Positions 5,914 through 6,378 of a DNA stretch of 6,378 nucleotides are shown in pieces. The notes under the pieces are model-generated. The model saw only the letters and a list, made by a program, of their open reading frames with translations. It was not told the DNA's origin and did no database searches. Position 1 is the first letter of the stretch; the number at the start of each line of letters is the position of its first letter. This DNA comes from Candidatus Omnitrophota bacterium (GTDB lineage: Bacteria; Verrucomicrobiota; Verrucomicrobiia; Limisphaerales; UBA1319): assembly GCA_023473405.1 (NCBI GenBank), contig JAMCZD010000194.1:1-6378 (forward strand). The letters are read 5' to 3'. The position numbers and the translations under genes were made by a program.

Positions 5914-6378
5914 CTACGGAGCCATACCAAGAGCACAAACCATTACGAATGGTGGCCTGCTGCGGATGCGGCGTGAAGAATTTTATTTCACCTGACATAC
6001 CGCCGCTGGGAACTGTTGTTTGCAGCCGTTGCGGCTACCCCATCATGATGCCGTTGATGCTCCGCCAATTCGAATTGCGAGCGGTGATTGGCGCGGGAGG
6101 AATGGGCACGGTGTATCGGGCATATGACACGACTCTCGATCGGGAGGTTGCCGTCAAGCTGATGAAACCCGAGCTGGCCAACGACACGCAGGCCTTGGAG
6201 GCTTTTTGCCGTGAAGCGCGCTCCGGGGCGGCCCTTAATCACACCAATATCATTCACATCTACGCGTTCGAGAAATTTGAGGAATATCGGTTCCTCGTGA
6301 TGGAACTGGCCGATTGCGGCAGCCTGGACGGACGGATCGAAAAGGAGAAACGCCTCCCGGAATTGGACATGCACCAGG
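5910..6378 (+). CDS. Hanks-type serine/threonine protein kinase with N-terminal zinc ribbon, 3'-truncated by window edge
   Basis: The visible 156 residues are the start of a eukaryotic-like Ser/Thr kinase, which transfers the ATP gamma-phosphate to Ser or Thr of target proteins. Numbering from GTG 5910: Cys17/Cys20 and Cys38/Cys41 form two CxxC pairs, likely a small zinc ribbon. A linker of about 13 residues follows, then the kinase lobe begins at FELRAVIG. The P-loop is GAGGMGTVY (G61, G63, G66, V68). The ATP-anchoring Lys is K83 in VAVK. The helix-C Glu is E102 in FCREA, and HTNIIHIYAF and the hinge FLVMELADCGSL follow as expected. The HRD and DFG catalytic-loop motifs and anything C-terminal lie beyond the window, so activity cannot be judged. 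The start is unsure: GTG 5910 overlaps a mini-ORF, while ATG 5949 (14th codon, just before the first Cys) lacks a ribosome-binding site. No stop is reached. It is divergent from the 119-residue gene. Confidence 0.92.
   Translation, partial: MTTEPYQEHKPLRMVACCGCGVKNFISPDIPPLGTVVCSRCGYPIMMPLMLRQFELRAVIGAGGMGTVYRAYDTTLDREVAVKLMKPELANDTQALEAFCREARSGAALNHTNIIHIYAFEKFEEYRFLVMELADCGSLDGRIEKEKRLPELDMHQ

Noticed and set aside
5652..5936. A 94-codon minus-strand frame in the divergent spacer
   Set aside because: It has no ribosome-binding site, passes through a hairpin-type repeat and overlaps the kinase start; the peptide looks like translated intergenic repeat.
5894..5998. An alternative frame from ATG 5894 with a CWSC motif, as a possible frameshifted extension of the kinase zinc ribbon
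   Set aside because: It stops at 5993-5995 after about 33 codons, and the kinase frame already supplies two complete CxxC pairs, so the motif is likely accidental.
5988..6374. A 128-codon minus-strand frame
   Set aside because: It is antisense to the kinase N-lobe, where P-loop, VAVK and helix-C motifs fix the true frame.

Overview
The window looks like a chromosomal segment of a Verrucomicrobia-type bacterium, probably of the Pedosphaera/Limisphaerales kind. The evidence is a large Trp/Tyr-rich DUF6600-type lipoprotein, a secreted protein ending in the Tyr-x-Ile-Glu-x-Ser-Thr-Asp-Leu / Arg-Phe-Tyr-Arg pattern common in that phylum, a short-form 6-phosphogluconate dehydrogenase, and a Hanks-type kinase preceded by a zinc ribbon. 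This placement rests on protein style; no rRNA or other strong marker is present.

Layout. (1) Positions 2-859, plus strand: the C-terminal 285 residues of 6-phosphogluconate dehydrogenase, entering from the left edge. (2) 860-1082: intergenic, with an imperfect stem-loop and a weak terminator-like inverted repeat. (3) 1083-1171, minus strand: a complete tRNA-Ser(GGA) with encoded CCA. (4) 1172-1640: a mostly unexplained stretch with a long imperfect hairpin, a possible 90-residue ORF behind a good Shine-Dalgarno, and a short degenerate repeat. (5) 1641-4034, plus: a 797-residue DUF6600-type lipoprotein with a long disordered tail. (6) 4144-5142, plus: a 332-residue secreted protein of unknown function, with a perfect TATAAT hexamer upstream. 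(7) 5239-5598, minus: a 119-residue hypothetical protein with one probable membrane segment, convergent with gene 6. (8) 5599-5909: a divergent intergenic region with promoter-like and hairpin sequences. (9) 5910 to the right edge, plus: the N-terminal part of a serine/threonine protein kinase, truncated by the window.

The genes do not form an obvious pathway. The metabolic gene and the tRNA are housekeeping. Genes 5 and 6 are cell-envelope or exported proteins that lie in tandem but are separated by 109 bp and probably have separate promoters. The kinase and the 119-residue protein are divergent neighbours that may share a control region. I see no mobile element, CRISPR array or recognisable defence system. 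The most interesting items are the kinase start region, where a four-codon mini-ORF overlaps a GTG start, the unknown membrane-type protein beside the kinase, and two long imperfect hairpins in the left-hand intergenic regions.
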